Of a stretch of DNA of 39,935 nucleotides, positions 33,403-39,935 are shown in pieces. Each line of letters starts with the position of its first letter. Positions within the stretch are counted from its first letter, which is position 1. This DNA comes from an uncultured Oscillospiraceae bacterium. GTDB lineage: Bacteria > Bacillota > Clostridia > Oscillospirales > Oscillospiraceae. The position numbers were made by a program, and so were the translations under genes. Location of the stretch: NCBI GenBank assembly GCA_947632175.1, contig CANROC010000023.1, positions 1-39,935 on the forward strand. Direction: 5' to 3'. The notes beneath the pieces are model-generated. The model was not told the DNA's origin, did not search any database, and was given only the letters and a program-made list of their open reading frames with translations.

Positions 33403-34086
33403 TTATCCTTTCAGATAGTTTTTCAAATCTTCACGAAATGATTTGCTGTAGCTTCGTCCGACAGGAATTGCATCTCCATTTGTAAGAAAAACTTGATCCT
33501 GATCCACCCTTGCTACATATCTAAGATTGACACAGTAACTTTTATGTACCTGCGAAAATGTATACCCACTAAGTTGCTTCAAGACAGAAGAAAATGTGCA
33601 ACGAAGTCGCACATCTGGACAATTATGCAGGTGGAAACACACATCGTGCTGAAAAACCTCAAAATAGACAATTTCAGATATTGTCAAAACCTCCGTGCCG
33701 CGTTCCCCGCAAACACATACTTTTTCTGGCAAGGTTCTCTCTAGTGCCAACTTCAATACAGGCGCAAACATTTCAAAGCTTATAGGTTTTGGAAGATATC
33801 TGAGTGCGAGGCCATATCCTCTAACGGCGTAATTAAGGGTTTGAGTTGTAAAAATAATCACGGGAGGATTTTCTTGAGAACAAAGTTTTACTGCCGCATC
33901 AAAGCCATTCGGGGGTTCCATTTCAATGTCCATAAAAATAATGTTGGGTTTATCCTTGTCAGTAGCGTCAAGCAAAGCCTTTGCCGAAGAATATCTACGC
34001 ACAGGAAGCTTCGCATTATAGCGCAAGCAAAAGCCCATGAGAAGGTCGAGATCATTGGCATCATCGTCACATATTGCAATTATCAT
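33403..34086 (-). CDS. LytTR-family response regulator, AgrA-like
   Basis: 227 residues. The receiver domain has acidic pocket residues (CDDD, 6-9), phospho-acceptor Asp53 in IIFMDIEM, and late Thr and Lys (FTTQ, PKP). The LytTR DNA-binding domain (about 125-225) reads EIVYFEVFQHDVCFHL, SGYTFSQVHKSYCVNLRYV, ending NGDAIPVGRSYSKSFREDL. LytTR proteins bind pairs of ~9-bp direct repeats spaced ~21 bp, as seen at 34514 and 35379. Partner of the GHKL kinase. Middle gene of a three-gene unit. Confidence 0.94.
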   Translation of the reverse strand: MIIAICDDDANDLDLLMGFCLRYNAKLPVRRYSSAKALLDATDKDKPNIIFMDIEMEPPNGFDAAVKLCSQENPPVIIFTTQTLNYAVRGYGLALRYLPKPISFEMFAPVLKLALERTLPEKVCVCGERGTEVLTISEIVYFEVFQHDVCFHLHNCPDVRLRCTFSSVLKQLSGYTFSQVHKSYCVNLRYVARVDQDQVFLTNGDAIPVGRSYSKSFREDLKNYLKG

Positions 34087-34087
34087 G

Positions 34088-34411
34088 TTAATTGTCCTTT
34101 TTAAAATAGCGTTCCATAAGGGAAATCATATCAAGAATGTAATTCTGCTTTTCAGGAGATAGGCGTTGGGCGCGTATAGATATTTCTCTCGCAACGACAG
34201 AGCTTTCATCAATATCAAAGAAAAGCGTGTTAGCGTCAATCCCCAGAACCTCAATGATTTTTGCTAGTACGGGAGAGGAGGGGTAAGTCTCTGCTCGCTC
34301 TATTTGACCGATAAAACCAGCTGACTTATCAATAAGCTCAGCTAACTGCTCCTGCGTCATACCCTTTTGCATACGTTTTTGCCTAATCACTCTTGCAATT
34401 CTGTTTTCCAT
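34088..34411 (-). CDS. XRE-family regulator in the agr locus
   Basis: 107 residues. The N-terminal helix-turn-helix (VIRQKRMQKGMTQEQLAELIDKSAGFIGQIERAE) is followed by a short C-terminal helical part. Its stop is 1 bp before the response-regulator ATG, so it leads the regulator-kinase operon. A GTATATA/TATATAC inverted repeat (34423-34429 with 34444-34450) lies just before it and could be its own operator. Such an extra regulator is not part of the classic four-gene agr locus. Confidence 0.9.
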   Translation of the reverse strand: MENRIARVIRQKRMQKGMTQEQLAELIDKSAGFIGQIERAETYPSSPVLAKIIEVLGIDANTLFFDIDESSVVAREISIRAQRLSPEKQNYILDMISLMERYFKKDN

Positions 34412-34513
34412 AGAATCATCCCGTATATATAAGATGTAAGAATTATATACAGGAAAACTTCAAGAATACATATAGTGCAACTATTATTATACAATAGTCT
34501 TTCTTCAATTTCA

Positions 34514-34582
34514 ACGCTTCATTTCGCAAAAACTGCGCTTCGTGCCTGACCCCTTGTATTGCAAAAAATGGCGTATTATTAT
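34514..34582 (+). promoter_or_regulatory. agrD promoter with LytTR direct repeats
   Basis: ACGCTTCAT (34514-34522) and GCGCTTCGT (34535-34543) are 21 bp apart, the spacing of AgrA sites. CTGCGCTTCGTGCC ends at 34546; 7 bp later comes TTGTAT (34554-34559), a 17-bp spacer and TATTAT (34577-34582). The ribosome site AAAGGAG (34601-34607) follows. Confidence 0.7.
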
Positions 34583-34616
34583 TGGTTTATCAATTTAAAG
34601 AAAGGAGCTTATTCCA

Positions 34617-34781
34617 ATGGATAAGCTGAAAAGAACAATCCAAAAAGCATCCGGCATCATTGCTCCACTTGCGCATTCTTTGGCGGTCACGACAATGAAC
34701 TCCACCTGTTTTTTGTTCACAAATCAACCCACTCCCCCGAAGCAGATGGACAAGTATAGAAAGTTCAGTAAACATGATTAA
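34617..34781 (+). CDS. agrD: AgrD autoinducing-peptide precursor
   Basis: 54 residues, AAAGGAG 9 nt upstream of ATG 34617. An amphipathic N-terminal leader (MDKLKRTIQKASGIIAPLAH) is followed by the peptide core NSTCFLFT, then the recognition tail QPTPPKQMDKYRKF. The Cys31-to-Thr35 ring (C-F-L-F-T) mirrors clostridial AgrD (C-L-W-F-T followed by HQPEEPK in C. perfringens, from memory). The end overlaps agrB by 8 bp (34774-34781), as usual for pairs translated together. AgrB cuts and cyclises it into a thiolactone signal sensed by the GHKL kinase on the opposite strand. The exact N-terminal end of the peptide cannot be read from the sequence. Confidence 0.9.
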   Translation: MDKLKRTIQKASGIIAPLAHSLAVTTMNSTCFLFTNQPTPPKQMDKYRKFSKHD

Positions 34782-35370
34782 AAATCTGTGTGTCCGAATA
34801 ACGGAAATATGGTGTGATTCCAATGTGATAACGGAATCAGACAAAGAAGAGTACATGTACGGTTTGGAGCTACTCATCTCAACCACTATAAATTTGTTCT
34901 GCTTGATCCTGATTTCCTTTTTGTTTGGCAAGCAACAACTTTTGATTCCGTACTTACTGAGCTTCATTCCTGTGAGACTTTTTGCCGGCGGATTCCATGC
35001 CAAGACGCATTGGGGGTGTGTTACTTTCACATCTGTTCTATACTCGCTGACGCTGTTGTTTGTTCACATCATACCAACAAGAGCTTCTTTTCAAGTAGGT
35101 TATATCATTGCACTTTTTTCTTTGGTAGTGATACACTCGTTGGCCCCCGTCGCGGCCGTCAATAAGCCGCTCACCACGGAAGAACACAAAGTCTTTCGAA
35201 AGGTCTCTCAGACCATATCGCTCTGTATTTTAATGCTTGCCTTGGTAGCTGACCTTTGCAAGCTTAATATACACAATGACATTGTTTTGACTTATTTGTG
35301 TGGAGAAGGAGCAGCGGCAGTATCAATGGTTGTTCAGGAAGTAGTGGCGAAAAGTCGGGAGAACCGATGA
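34774..35370 (+). CDS. agrB: AgrB peptide-processing membrane protease
   Basis: 198 residues. RLFAGGFHAKTHWGC holds catalytic His75 and Cys82, the same 7-residue spacing as His77/Cys84 of S. aureus AgrB. About five or six membrane helices (38-52, 55-70, 84-100, 105-125, 150-170) and a basic tail follow. It removes the AgrD tail and forms the thiolactone. It starts inside agrD. Order here is D then B, the reverse of S. aureus (B-D-C-A), and the sensing genes are on the other strand. Confidence 0.95.
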   Translation: MIKNLCVRITEIWCDSNVITESDKEEYMYGLELLISTTINLFCLILISFLFGKQQLLIPYLLSFIPVRLFAGGFHAKTHWGCVTFTSVLYSLTLLFVHIIPTRASFQVGYIIALFSLVVIHSLAPVAAVNKPLTTEEHKVFRKVSQTISLCILMLALVADLCKLNIHNDIVLTYLCGEGAAAVSMVVQEVVAKSRENR

Positions 35371-35378
35371 CAAATATG

Positions 35379-35446
35379 TTGTTCGTGTTCGATTTTCTGC
35401 GGTTCGTGCCAAGCACATTGACTTCTTGCATTAGACATTCAATAAT
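35379..35446 (+). promoter_or_regulatory. Second LytTR-type promoter, just after agrB
   Basis: GTTCGTG repeats at 35381-35387 and 35402-35408 are exactly 21 bp apart. CTGCGGTTCGTGCC (35397-35410) differs from the agrD-side site in 1 of 14 bases. Seven bp later come TTGACT (35418-35423), a 17-bp spacer and AATAAT (35441-35446). It starts right after the agrB stop. The 35447-35708 stretch that follows shows no clear gene; a GGAGG at 35464 precedes a 20-codon TTG-started frame (35475-35537) of low credibility. Confidence 0.7.
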
Positions 35447-35708
35447 GAGAAGCGTAACAAGCTGGAGGTGAGTATTGTCCTATCCCCTTTTTGCGGTTCG
35501 AAAAAATCTCTTTTATTGCATACTACATATAACATAACAATGTTTACTCGATGAAAAAGCATGATGCTGCCTGATCAACAGTTCATGAATAGCTCTGTGG
35601 AAATTGGCTGGTGCACACCAATTGACTCGATATTCATTCCATAGACTGTCAGTGGAATAGAGCAAGGGTTGACAGTAAGAAACAATATAACAATTGGAGG
35701 TATATTAT

Positions 35709-35780
35709 ATGAAAACCAGATCACGTTTTGTAACGTTTGCTATGGTCTTTGTTATGATGTTGTCCATTTTCACCAAATAA
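35709..35780 (+). CDS. 23-residue hydrophobic peptide
   Basis: ATG 35709 has a perfect GGAGG at 35696-35700, 8 nt upstream. The peptide is MKTRSRFV... then a hydrophobic, Met-rich stretch and ends SIFTK: a basic head plus one membrane-length segment. It stands about 260 nt into the transcript from the LytTR-type promoter at 35379-35446 and 23 bp before the FemAB-like gene. It might be a short secreted or membrane-active peptide (compare delta-haemolysin in RNAIII), a leader peptide, or a leftover signal peptide of a lost gene. Confidence 0.55.
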   Translation: MKTRSRFVTFAMVFVMMLSIFTK

Positions 35781-35803
35781 AATCTTTATGTAGGGTAAAA
35801 TAG

Positions 35804-36871
35804 ATGCGATTAGTTGGAAACAAAGCGGATTTGGATCTGGCGGAGCGATTCTGTGAGAACCACCCCATGGGGCACTTCATGCAATCGACAAGATGGGCGG
35901 GTGTGAAGTCGAACTGGAAGAATGAGATTATTATCGTCGAGGGAATCGACGGACAAATCACCGGCGTGCTCAGTGTCTTTATACGAAAAATACCGGTGTT
36001 TGGGAATCTGATGTATTGCCCAAGGGGTCCGGTGTGCGACGTACACGACACTGACTCCCTCCGGCAGCTCACCGAGGGGGCCAAGTTTTTGGGCCGCTGG
36101 TACAAGTCAATGGCCCTGCGAATGGAGCCGGACGTGTCGGCGGGCGACGACACGTTCAGGGAGATTATGGAATCCCTTGGGTATCAGATCCGAGATAATG
36201 TCAAAAGTAGCCGTAACCTCATTCAGCCCCAAAGCGTTTTTCGGCTTGACCTCCGGGGCAAAACGGAGAAGGAGATATTCGCCAGATTCCACAAAGATCT
36301 TCAGTACAGTATACGCCTCAATCAAAGGCAGGGCGTGGAGATACGGGAGGGAACGAAAGAGGAACTCCCCGTATTCTACAAGCTTATGGAGGAAACGACT
36401 AGCCGGGACGGTTTTCCTATACTGCCCATGGAATATTATCAGCATGTCTGGGACTCCATGGGGCAAGAACATATGAAACTGATGTTGGCGTATCTTGACG
36501 GTAGGGCGGTGGCAGCGGCAATGTTCGTCCACTACGCCCGTCGCACCTGGTACTTATACGGGGCTAGCACTACAATTGGCCGCTCCTCCATGCCGTGTCC
36601 CCTGCTTCAGTGGGAGACGATATGCGACGCCATACACCGTGGCGACGAGGTCTACGACCTACGGGGATTCTTTGAGATTACCGACGAGAACGACCCCCGT
36701 TCCGACATCTACCGTTTCAAAAAGCAGTTTGGTGGGGAGCTTGTGCGTCTTGTGGGGGAGGTTACGCTACCCTTCAGGCCGATTGTTTACAAGTTCTATC
36801 GCATTGTGGAAAAGATTAATTTTACATGGCGACATCTTATTTATGGCGTTGAGAAAAAGCGTACTCGGTAA
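35804..36871 (+). CDS. FemAB/FemX-family aminoacyltransferase
   Basis: 355 residues. FARFHKDLQYSIRLNQRQGVEIREG (the Fem R-N-I-R-x-A-x-K-x-G-V-x-V region), YKLMEETTSRDGF, YLDGRAVAAAMFVHYARRTWYLYGAS and YDLRGFFEITDENDPRSDIYRFKKQFGGELVRLVGEVTLPFRP are the order and pattern of the double-GNAT Fem fold, including the closing Y-x-F-K-x-x-F-G motif. Fem proteins add amino acids from tRNA to the peptidoglycan stem peptide. The gene is downstream of the LytTR-type promoter and the 23-residue peptide, so it may be under agr control. Its ribosome site is weak. Confidence 0.9.
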   Translation: MRLVGNKADLDLAERFCENHPMGHFMQSTRWAGVKSNWKNEIIIVEGIDGQITGVLSVFIRKIPVFGNLMYCPRGPVCDVHDTDSLRQLTEGAKFLGRWYKSMALRMEPDVSAGDDTFREIMESLGYQIRDNVKSSRNLIQPQSVFRLDLRGKTEKEIFARFHKDLQYSIRLNQRQGVEIREGTKEELPVFYKLMEETTSRDGFPILPMEYYQHVWDSMGQEHMKLMLAYLDGRAVAAAMFVHYARRTWYLYGASTTIGRSSMPCPLLQWETICDAIHRGDEVYDLRGFFEITDENDPRSDIYRFKKQFGGELVRLVGEVTLPFRPIVYKFYRIVEKINFTWRHLIYGVEKKRTR

Positions 36872-37049
36872 TCCAATCAAGACGTATCCCACAAAATAAA
36901 GCGTTTATACTTCATATAGCTAAAGCAACGGTTTTTGAACAGGAAACTATTTTGTGAGTTACTGCGGAAGCTTGTTCTGGGTGTAATATTACAACCGCAG
37001 TTACGTATGAGAAGAGTATTGTTAAATCCAATAAAAAGAGGTGTTTTTC

Positions 37050-37526
37050 GTGAATACAAAAATGAGATTTATATTTGTGTTGCTGCTATGCGCATTGCTG
37101 GTTATTCCAACAGATGCATCTGCAAGTGAAAGTGATTTTGTCGTTGATATACCAAGTGCGTCTATGCGATCTTACGATTCAAGCTTTACCTTGGATTTCA
37201 TCAGTTCTTCTGCGTGGTACTTGAATATTGACAACGACGCATTTGCTTTTTTGAACCATCGTTATGTGAAGGTTAGCTATGATTCATGCACCCCGAGTAA
37301 CGAAAAAGCAAGCGTTAAAATTGAACTCCATATTGATGACGATGAAGATGGCACTTATGAAATCTATGATTCCGCCGGAAGCTATACATACCAACTTGTA
37401 GTGGGAGAAAGTGTAAAGATAAAGTTGCCCCTCGGCAACACTGTTGCAAAATATCGTCTATTCTTTGTTAATCAAACTGCTTCTGTAAAATCAGGTAAAT
37501 TTACCGTGACAACAAGCCGTAGCTAA
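37050..37526 (+). CDS. Small secreted protein of unknown function
   Basis: 158 residues from GTG 37050 (AGAGGTG 37037-37043). The signal peptide is at 1-25 (ends DASA). The mature ~130 residues are acidic and beta-rich (FVVDIPSAS, FTLDFISSS, VKIELHIDDDEDGTYEIYDSAGSYTYQLVVGESVKIKLPLG, KYRLFFVNQ), giving the impression of an Ig- or C2-like sandwich. No cysteine pair or anchor. AT-rich, followed by the lipase-like gene 54 bp later. Function unknown. Confidence 0.75.
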   Translation: MNTKMRFIFVLLLCALLVIPTDASASESDFVVDIPSASMRSYDSSFTLDFISSSAWYLNIDNDAFAFLNHRYVKVSYDSCTPSNEKASVKIELHIDDDEDGTYEIYDSAGSYTYQLVVGESVKIKLPLGNTVAKYRLFFVNQTASVKSGKFTVTTSRS

Positions 37527-37580
37527 CCGCAACAAATTCTGTGCTCATACAACAAAATTAAATGACTAAGGAGAATACCT

Positions 37581-39227
37581 ATGAAACATTTAAAGAAGAT
37601 ATTGACTTTAGCTCTTGCCTTTATATTGGTCATGTCATTATCTACATCGGTTTTTGCGGACAATCTTGATGATGAGATTCAGACCGCTACATCCGCGAAG
37701 AAAAAAGCCATCGTTATCATCCCCGGAATATTAGGCTCATCTCTTGAAACTACGTCTGGGCAGGAAGTATGGTTGCACCTAACTAACTTTGGAAAGATGG
37801 CTTTGAATGAGGAGGGTGAATCTGTATACGATATTCGTTCTGCAAATTATGACAACTATGGTGCTAATAATACATATAAGACACTTTATAACTCACTGAA
37901 TAACGCTTTTGGAGACAACTTTGATGTTATCTTTTTTGATTATGACTTCAGATTGCCAAATGCGAGGTCTGCAACAAAACTGCAAACGGAGTTATCTGGA
38001 TATAGTGAGGTCGTATTGGTTGCACACAGCATGGGAGGGCTGGTCGCAGGATATTTCTTAGCAAGCAGCGCAGTAAATCGCCAAAAAACGACGGCGTTGA
38101 TTACTTTAGGCACCCCTTTTGTTGGGGCTGCAAAATGTATTAATGTGATGGAAACTGGTGAGATGATTACCTTCAATCTACTTGGCCTCAATTTTAATCT
38201 TTTTAAGGACACAATTAAGGATATGAGTAAGAATTGTTGTGCAGCCTATCAACTTTTGCCGACTTCAAATTATTATAGCATTACGGGATTGTATCCTCTT
38301 TCTGTAAATGGAACAAATTATGCTTCAGTTAGAAACCAGTTGGAAAAAACAGCTTGGGGCAAAAGGAGTAATGGAACAACAAAACCAATGTTCCTTACGG
38401 CAACTGTTTTCCATTCGTCTCTCTTTAATGGTACGACACACATAACTGATTATAACGATGTCAACGTATATACTATTGCAGAAAACGGTGAAGATACAAT
38501 TTCGAAGGTCAGCATGGATTCGAATTATAAAATAACAGCGTTAACTTATTCCAATTCTGGTGATGGAACCGTATTATATAAGAGCGCAGGATATGGAACG
38601 CCCGACTACACATACACGGGTACAAACCATACGGGGATGGTATCTGATTCTAAAGTTATTTCTCGAATTAAGTCCATCATCACATCAGAAACCGGTGTAG
38701 CTGCAACAAGTGTACCCTTTGCGGAAATGTCTGCTGATGAGAATAATATTGTGTATACATCCGAATCGACTGAGATAGTTGCCGACAATCTTACGATAAA
38801 TGAGCGAGGCTGGATCGACGGCTTTGACAATAGACGCATCAATATCTACGCAGATAATGATAGTGTATTATTGGTGAACGGCCTCGCTGCCATCGAAGAC
38901 AATGAGAGAGTATTTGATCAAAATGGCGTTAGAATTGGAAGTGTGTGGGAGATTGGTTCCACTGGCAGGAAAATGTATGCGCTATATAATGGTGAGTATG
39001 AGCTTTCTGGTACTGGATTTTTGAAAATTGAGTACATGGACAGCGGATACTTTGACAGTATTGAAGAATATAATCTTGGCGTAAATACCCAGTCGGTTAG
39101 TATCGGAGATTATACGACTCAGTTAGTCACTTGTAGATTAGGTGATGGACAGATGGCATCAGAAGTTGAAATACAACCGATTCATACCTACTCTGCAGCA
39201 GAATTGATGGAGTTAAACCGGGACTGA
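37581..39227 (+). CDS. Secreted LCAT-like lipase/acyltransferase
   Basis: 548 residues; signal peptide 1-26 (FILVMSLSTSVFA). The alpha/beta-hydrolase core has IPGILGSSLE (47-56), DYDFRLPN, nucleophile Ser150 in VLVAHSMGG, GTPFVGAAKC, Asp328 in SGDGTVLYKS and His350 in TNHTGM. The GDGTV and IPGILGS patterns point to the lecithin-cholesterol acyltransferase branch rather than to simple lipases. The last ~180 residues are beta-rich and unlike the catalytic part. It would act outside the cell on phospholipids or other esters. AT-rich cargo of the element. Confidence 0.88.
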   Translation: MKHLKKILTLALAFILVMSLSTSVFADNLDDEIQTATSAKKKAIVIIPGILGSSLETTSGQEVWLHLTNFGKMALNEEGESVYDIRSANYDNYGANNTYKTLYNSLNNAFGDNFDVIFFDYDFRLPNARSATKLQTELSGYSEVVLVAHSMGGLVAGYFLASSAVNRQKTTALITLGTPFVGAAKCINVMETGEMITFNLLGLNFNLFKDTIKDMSKNCCAAYQLLPTSNYYSITGLYPLSVNGTNYASVRNQLEKTAWGKRSNGTTKPMFLTATVFHSSLFNGTTHITDYNDVNVYTIAENGEDTISKVSMDSNYKITALTYSNSGDGTVLYKSAGYGTPDYTYTGTNHTGMVSDSKVISRIKSIITSETGVAATSVPFAEMSADENNIVYTSESTEIVADNLTINERGWIDGFDNRRINIYADNDSVLLVNGLAAIEDNERVFDQNGVRIGSVWEIGSTGRKMYALYNGEYELSGTGFLKIEYMDSGYFDSIEEYNLGVNTQSVSIGDYTTQLVTCRLGDGQMASEVEIQPIHTYSAAELMELNRD

Positions 39228-39254
39228 TTTAGACGAACAGGAGGGCGGTTCCAT

Positions 39255-39569
39255 ATGAATATTTTTGAAAATCCTATTAACGCATTCTTGCTTGGGGGTG
39301 TTCTGCTCGTTGTGTTATTTGTATTTCAATTATTCCTTTGCAAAAAAGCAAGAAGAACATCTGTTAAGCTAATTCCTTTGTACGGTTTACTTCTTATGGT
39401 GGGAGTTGTTCTGCTTACTTGCCTGGGCGTTTTTGGGACAGGTAATGGTTTTATAGGAAATATAAACATATTAGTTGCGGAAATTCTCGCGATACCAGCT
39501 GTTTTCTATTTAGTGGGAATTGTAGCCGCTTGGATAGTTTATTACTGTCAATTGAAGCGAAGAAAATAA
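39255..39569 (+). CDS. Three-helix membrane protein of unknown function
   Basis: 104 residues; GGAGGG about 9 nt before ATG 39255. Three membrane helices are seen (about 10-28, 40-60, 70-96) with Lys/Arg-rich loops (CKKARRTSVK) and tail (QLKRRK). No motif is recognised. It is 27 bp after the lipase-like gene and probably in the same transcript, so it may assist or protect against that enzyme, but this is only a guess. Confidence 0.75.
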   Translation: MNIFENPINAFLLGGVLLVVLFVFQLFLCKKARRTSVKLIPLYGLLLMVGVVLLTCLGVFGTGNGFIGNINILVAEILAIPAVFYLVGIVAAWIVYYCQLKRRK

Positions 39570-39890
39570 CCCCGCTCGTTCATTCTCACACGAACTGTTT
39601 GAAGTTATAGCGCGTTTTCTTGTGAGTACTATACCCCCGGTATTTATTTTGCCTGCTATGTTTGCTTGCTATATGAGTAAGGCAAGCCGACGAGCCTCCT
39701 TCCTCCACGTCTTTTTTCCGGCGGGAAGAACCAAAATAGTCTACTTGTTGAACGGCTGATGCACGGAGCAACAAGTAGTGCTAACAGTTGGAATGGGTAA
39801 GGATTCCTTTCTCCCTCTGTATTAAGTTCTCCGTTAAAGGGGGTCCTTCCAGGCGGGTCATGGTGAACAGGGCCCCTGTTCAGGAGAAGG
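39570..39890. other. Gene-free stretch with a perfect hairpin
   Basis: No gene seen. CTACTTGTTG (39741-39750) pairs with CAACAAGTAG (39769-39778) around 18 bases. The base composition shifts from AT-rich to GC-rich near 39830, which may be the right end of the accessory region. No copy of the tRNA-Ser 3' end is seen. Confidence 0.5.
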
Positions 39891-39926
39891 GCGCAGTCTC
39901 CCCTTGGCGGGAGACTGCGCTTTTTT
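39891..39926 (+). terminator. Strong intrinsic terminator at the right edge
   Basis: GCGCAGTCTCCC (39891-39902) pairs with GGGAGACTGCGC (39909-39920), loop CTTGGC, then TTTTTT (39921-39926). It is GC-rich and host-like. A smaller dyad TGAACAGG/CCTGTTCA lies just before it (about 39864-39882). The transcript it ends is not clear. Confidence 0.8.
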
Positions 39927-39935
39927 ACGGTGGCC

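Noticed and set aside
35491-35500. Third LytTR half-site (TTGCGGTTCG)
   Set aside because: It shares TGCGGTTCG but has no partner repeat 21 bp away and no well-placed promoter boxes.
35669-35691. Promoter right before the 23-residue peptide (TTGACA, TATAAC)
   Set aside because: The two boxes are only 11 bp apart; a 17-bp spacer gives no -10 match.
39570-39890. Right attachment site of the element
   Set aside because: I looked for the tRNA-Ser 3' segment (GTTCGAATCCC, CATCTCCGCCA) and found no copy here.

Overview
The window looks like a chromosomal piece of a Gram-positive, GC-rich Clostridia species, probably Oscillospiraceae. This is inferred from consensus sigma-A promoters, GGAGG ribosome sites, a lipobox solute-binding protein, a DUF1292 protein, a BofC-like protein and the codon use. 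No 16S gene is present, so the rank below class is a guess.

Left part (1-22.9 kb, mostly GC-rich, host-like). An AraC-type regulator enters from the left edge. It is followed by a 2266-residue membrane-anchored surface protein, a coupled FN3-like membrane protein and an MscS channel. Then comes a 0.8-kb island of palindromic repeats (A), a sugar ABC-transport locus (binding protein, two unrelated small genes, two permeases, LacI-type repressor, no ATPase), two small minus-strand genes, a class A penicillin-binding protein, and a second repeat island (B) that is an inverted, colinear copy of A. folA and thyA follow on the minus strand.

Junction (22.9-23.4 kb). A complete tRNA-Ser(CGA) gene is preceded by two 169-bp units. 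Each unit starts with the 5' half of that tRNA and breaks just after the anticodon loop. A tyrosine integrase abuts the tRNA, which marks the left end of an integrated element.

Element (23.3 kb to at least 39.6 kb, lower GC, becoming AT-rich). It carries integrase, excisionase, a small membrane protein, a MazF-type toxin, a DUF6075-like protein, a metallophosphoesterase, a sigma-like protein, a structured leader/attenuator candidate, a zinc-ribbon protein, an ImmA-type protease and a Y-family polymerase, the last divergent from a self-cleaving S24 repressor. Next is an agr quorum-sensing locus: an XRE regulator, a LytTR response regulator and a GHKL kinase on the minus strand, facing agrD and agrB on the plus strand. 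Cargo genes follow: a FemAB-type transferase, an LCAT-like secreted lipase and small secreted or membrane proteins. No relaxase, conjugation gene or right attachment site is visible.

The most interesting signals are in the agr region. AgrD is a 54-residue peptide with a C-F-L-F-T ring candidate. Two promoters, one before agrD and one just after agrB, share the same layout: 21-bp-spaced direct repeats, 7 bp, a -35 box, 17 bp, a -10 box. The second promoter has no obvious large gene directly after it. It runs into a leader of about 250 nt and a 23-codon hydrophobic peptide, an arrangement that recalls RNAIII and delta-haemolysin but is unproven here.
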